Source: Betaproteobacteria bacterium
GTDB lineage: Bacteria; Pseudomonadota; Gammaproteobacteria; Burkholderiales; Burkholderiaceae_C
Assembly (NCBI GenBank): GCA_025354965.1
Contig: JANXLW010000185.1
Location: 1-6,707 of the forward strand
Direction: 5' to 3'
DNA length: 6,707 nt
Shown piece by piece: positions 4,703-6,707 of this stretch. The first letter of the stretch is position 1. The number at the start of each line of letters is the position of its first letter. The position numbers were made by a program, and so were the translations under genes. The notes beneath the pieces are model-generated. The model worked only from the letters and a program-made list of their open reading frames with translations, did not search any database and had not been told where the DNA came from.

Positions 4703-5629
4703 TCAGCTATTGGAAGATTGAACCAACACCAGCCCCCGTCCCGTCGTAGCATCGCCGCCGATTTGCAGCAGCTTGCCTCCAATGCCAGGGATCGTCTTAC
4801 CGGCCCCTGTAAATACCTTGGCCAGCACTTCTGGCGCATTCAGCAAGGCAACTGACTCTGCACTGCGGCTGCCTTTCTTGAAACGCTCAATGCTAGCCTG
4901 TGCCAGTCCCACCATCAGGGTTTCGGGTGGCAAGTTCTCCACATAAAAAAGCCCACCGTCCGATGCTGTGCCGGAATCATCATCAATGCGGACATGTGGC
5001 TCCACCACCATGGCGTGGCGGGCGAAGTGGGCAAAGTCGGTGTCGTGCAACAGCACCAAGTCGCTCTTGAACTTGTCAGCAAAGAAGCTGTTGCCGCTGC
5101 CACTCAATGCGTGGGTGGCGATCCATTGGGAGATGTCTGTGAGCTTGTCATCTACCTCAGCAGCGAATTCAAATGCTTCCAGAATTAGCTGTTTGCCTTG
5201 CAGCAGATTGGCACTGCCGGTTTGCGCTTTGTTCTCGGCTACCGTAGGCACTACCCAGCTCGGCACCATACCTGCCTGGCTGGCCAGACGGTGTAGCCGG
5301 GCCAGAGCCAGTGGGCTGGTGACATAAGCAAAACCGCCTTTGAGCGAGCGCACTGGCAGGGCGACCAGTTGCGCGTCGCTCAGACTCAAAGCACCGGCAA
5401 AGTCGGAAGCGTTGCTGTCCGGCCCGAAGATGCGGTTGATGAGAGTTTGCGGCCAGGCGCGGTTGAAGTGGTGGCGCAAAGCGCCTTTCAAACCACTGCC
5501 TGCAAACATGGGGTGCTGGGTGTGTACCTCACGCTGGATGGGGCTGTCGATAGCGCCAATGGCGCTGCCCGCGCCCATGTGAACGGGGCTGACGGCGTAG
5601 TAGAAGACGAGTTGGGATGCTTCAAACAT
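4703..5629 (-). CDS. cmr4: Type III-B backbone subunit and target-RNA nuclease Cmr4
   Basis: Cmr4 (Cas7 family) forms the repeated backbone of the complex and cuts the bound target RNA at 6-nt intervals. The 308-residue length is normal. The N-terminal motif is complete: SPVHMGAGSAIGAIDSPIQRE (14-34), where D28 corresponds to the catalytic aspartate mapped to D26 in Pyrococcus furiosus Cmr4, and H17 to its conserved histidine. Then come HPMFAGSGLKGALRHHF (39-55), IFGPDSNASDFAGALSLSDA (67-86), VRSLKGGFAYVTSPLALAR, and the closing glycine-rich GGKLLQIGGDATTGRGLV. Target cleavage is therefore expected to be active. Its start has a good Shine-Dalgarno (TTGAGGA, 5636-5642). It follows cmr3 by 41 nt, the largest gap within the cmr block, and precedes cmr5 by 10 nt. 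Confidence 0.97.
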   Translation of the reverse strand: MFEASQLVFYYAVSPVHMGAGSAIGAIDSPIQREVHTQHPMFAGSGLKGALRHHFNRAWPQTLINRIFGPDSNASDFAGALSLSDAQLVALPVRSLKGGFAYVTSPLALARLHRLASQAGMVPSWVVPTVAENKAQTGSANLLQGKQLILEAFEFAAEVDDKLTDISQWIATHALSGSGNSFFADKFKSDLVLLHDTDFAHFARHAMVVEPHVRIDDDSGTASDGGLFYVENLPPETLMVGLAQASIERFKKGSRSAESVALLNAPEVLAKVFTGAGKTIPGIGGKLLQIGGDATTGRGLVLVQSSNS

Positions 5630-5670
5630 GGGGATTCCTCAAGTGGACGTGACAGCAAAAATAAAAGGTT
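5630..5670 (-). other. 41-nt gap between cmr3 and cmr4
   Basis: This short spacer on the minus strand starts with an AT-rich tract (AACCTTTTATTTTTGC) and ends with the cmr4 Shine-Dalgarno. No stem precedes the T-rich tract, so I do not call a terminator. It probably serves only as the cmr4 leader. Confidence 0.4.
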
Positions 5671-6707
5671 TCAGTTCCACGCACCCAGCAAGGCGCGGTT
5701 GTAGCCCTCGGCACGGCGGGTTTGTTGTAGTGGGTTCAAATCATCGGGCCAAAACCCTTTGGCGACCCATGCGGCAAGCTTGTCGGCATCGCCCTCGAAT
5801 TCATCGAACCAGTACACACTGCCTGTGGGCACGGCGGCTTGGGCGGGTTTGGGTTTCCATTGGTACAAGTCCCAGCCACTCACCACTTCATGGCGGCCCA
5901 GCACAGCGCAGGCCAGTCGGGCGCTGAAGCCGTCACCCCGCAAACGGTAACTGCCGTCCAGCTCGGTTACGCCTTCGGGCAACCAGCCGTGGCTGAAAAG
6001 CCCCGGGGTCTGTAGCAGCAAGCGAAACCGGTTTTTGGCGCCAGGCAAATTGGCCACGGTGGGCGCAGTGAACGCCACCTTACGGTACTGCGCGCTGCGG
6101 CCATCGCCGCCCAGGCGCAGCCAGCCGGTATCCGGCAACAGGTTTGCCACGCCTTCTATGCCGATCAGAAAGCCGGTGCTGGAAAATTGGCCCTGCGGGC
6201 TGAAGGCAAAACCTTCGGTGGTGTATATCTGTCCTTCTTCTGCGGTGCGAGCATCGGCATTGAGGCCAATGCCAAGACGTGGGTCGCGTTGATAGACATG
6301 CTTGCTTTCAATGCTGTGCTCTTTGTCAGTCGCTTGGCCTTGCAGGTGTTGGGTCAGGCCCGCGCTGCGCAGAAACACACCGCCCTGCGGCTTCTCCTGC
6401 TTAGCCGATACCAACGTGGCGCGCAGAGGCAGGTCGCCAGCAGACTGCACGCCCGTGTGGTGTGCGCGAGGCTCAAGTGCGGCGAAGTTGTTGCCCAACA
6501 TCATCAGGTCGGCAGGCAGCGGGGTAACGGGTTCGGGCAGTGCGTTACCACCTGCATCGCCCGCCAAAGACATCCAGGTGATGCGAAAGTCGCCCGGCAG
6601 TTCAGGCGTGCCAAGGCATTGGGCCAAGCCCTCATCGGTGCAGTGGCCTTGGGTCAGGAATGCGGTGAGTTGAGCTGCGTCCTTGCCTAGCAGTGCCGAA
6701 CGGAAGG
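5671..6707 (-). CDS. cmr3: Type III-B effector subunit Cmr3, N-terminus cut by window edge
   Basis: Cmr3 (Cas5-like RAMP) binds the 5' handle of the crRNA and joins Cas10/Cmr2 to the backbone. The frame is open from the right edge; the first whole codon is at 6705-6703 and reads FRSALLGKDAAQL, which matches the 'GALRxxLL' helix that follows a short N-terminal strand in Cmr3. I therefore expect only a few dozen residues to be missing. About 344 residues are visible. Family marks in order: DPRLGIGLNADARTAEEGQ followed by IYTTEGFAF, then GWLRLGGDGRSAQYR, then VVSGWDLYQWKPKPAQAAVP followed by TGSVYWFD, and the terminal RAEGYNRALLGAWN. A TTG at 6627 could be mistaken for a start, but homology continues upstream of it. 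Confidence 0.95.
   Translation of the reverse strand, partial: FRSALLGKDAAQLTAFLTQGHCTDEGLAQCLGTPELPGDFRITWMSLAGDAGGNALPEPVTPLPADLMMLGNNFAALEPRAHHTGVQSAGDLPLRATLVSAKQEKPQGGVFLRSAGLTQHLQGQATDKEHSIESKHVYQRDPRLGIGLNADARTAEEGQIYTTEGFAFSPQGQFSSTGFLIGIEGVANLLPDTGWLRLGGDGRSAQYRKVAFTAPTVANLPGAKNRFRLLLQTPGLFSHGWLPEGVTELDGSYRLRGDGFSARLACAVLGRHEVVSGWDLYQWKPKPAQAAVPTGSVYWFDEFEGDADKLAAWVAKGFWPDDLNPLQQTRRAEGYNRALLGAWN

Noticed and set aside
4693..4839. Upstream extension of cmr5 into cmr4
   Set aside because: Extra residues are an alternative-frame reading of cmr4; the internal ATG has a Shine-Dalgarno and the normal Cmr5 N-terminus.
1..6707. CRISPR array, tRNA, insertion sequence or cas1/cas2
   Set aside because: I saw no regularly spaced repeats, no transposase motifs, no terminal inverted repeats, and coding sequence fills nearly all the window.

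Overview
The window is an internal piece of a type III-B (Cmr) CRISPR-Cas operon. Every supported gene lies on the minus strand, so the operon reads from high to low coordinates. Base composition is GC-rich (roughly 55-60% by eye), and the Csx16, short HicB and nucleotidyltransferase sequences look proteobacterial. A betaproteobacterium of the Burkholderiales/Comamonadaceae kind is my best guess. That rests on protein flavour only and cannot be confirmed here.

Right part (6707 to 3105), the effector core: cmr3 (N-terminus beyond the right edge), cmr4, cmr5 and cmr6. Motifs are intact: the Cmr4 target-cleaving Asp in its IDxPIQRE segment, the Cmr5 LAKGAPALI helix, and the Cmr6 GLGNEHPIENGF and glycine-rich segments. 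cmr6 carries an extra C-terminal domain after a Ser/Asn/Thr-rich linker. cas10 (cmr2) and cmr1 are not in the window and would be expected further right.

Middle (3108 to 2644): a complete hicA-hicB toxin-antitoxin pair. The toxin start codon overlaps the cmr6 stop codon (ATGA), so toxin translation appears physically coupled to the last Cmr subunit. After it comes a 101-base gap, the longest non-coding stretch in the window.

Left part (2542 to 1), the signalling and processing end: a stand-alone MNT-type nucleotidyltransferase whose stop overlaps the start of csx16 (ATGA again), then csx16 (a family linked to cyclic oligoadenylate turnover), then a Card1/Can2-like CARF plus PD-(D/E)XK nuclease, then cas6 (C-terminus beyond the left edge).

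How the genes would work together (family knowledge plus inference): Cas6 cuts pre-crRNA. The Cmr complex with off-window Cas10 binds target RNA, Cmr4 cuts it, and Cas10 makes cyclic oligoadenylate. That molecule activates the CARF nuclease, and Csx16 probably lowers the signal. The known parts form a coherent system. The unexplained additions are the HicAB pair welded to cmr6 and the orphan nucleotidyltransferase welded to csx16; these are the best candidates for something undescribed. No CRISPR array, cas1/cas2, RNA gene, transposase or clear terminator is visible.
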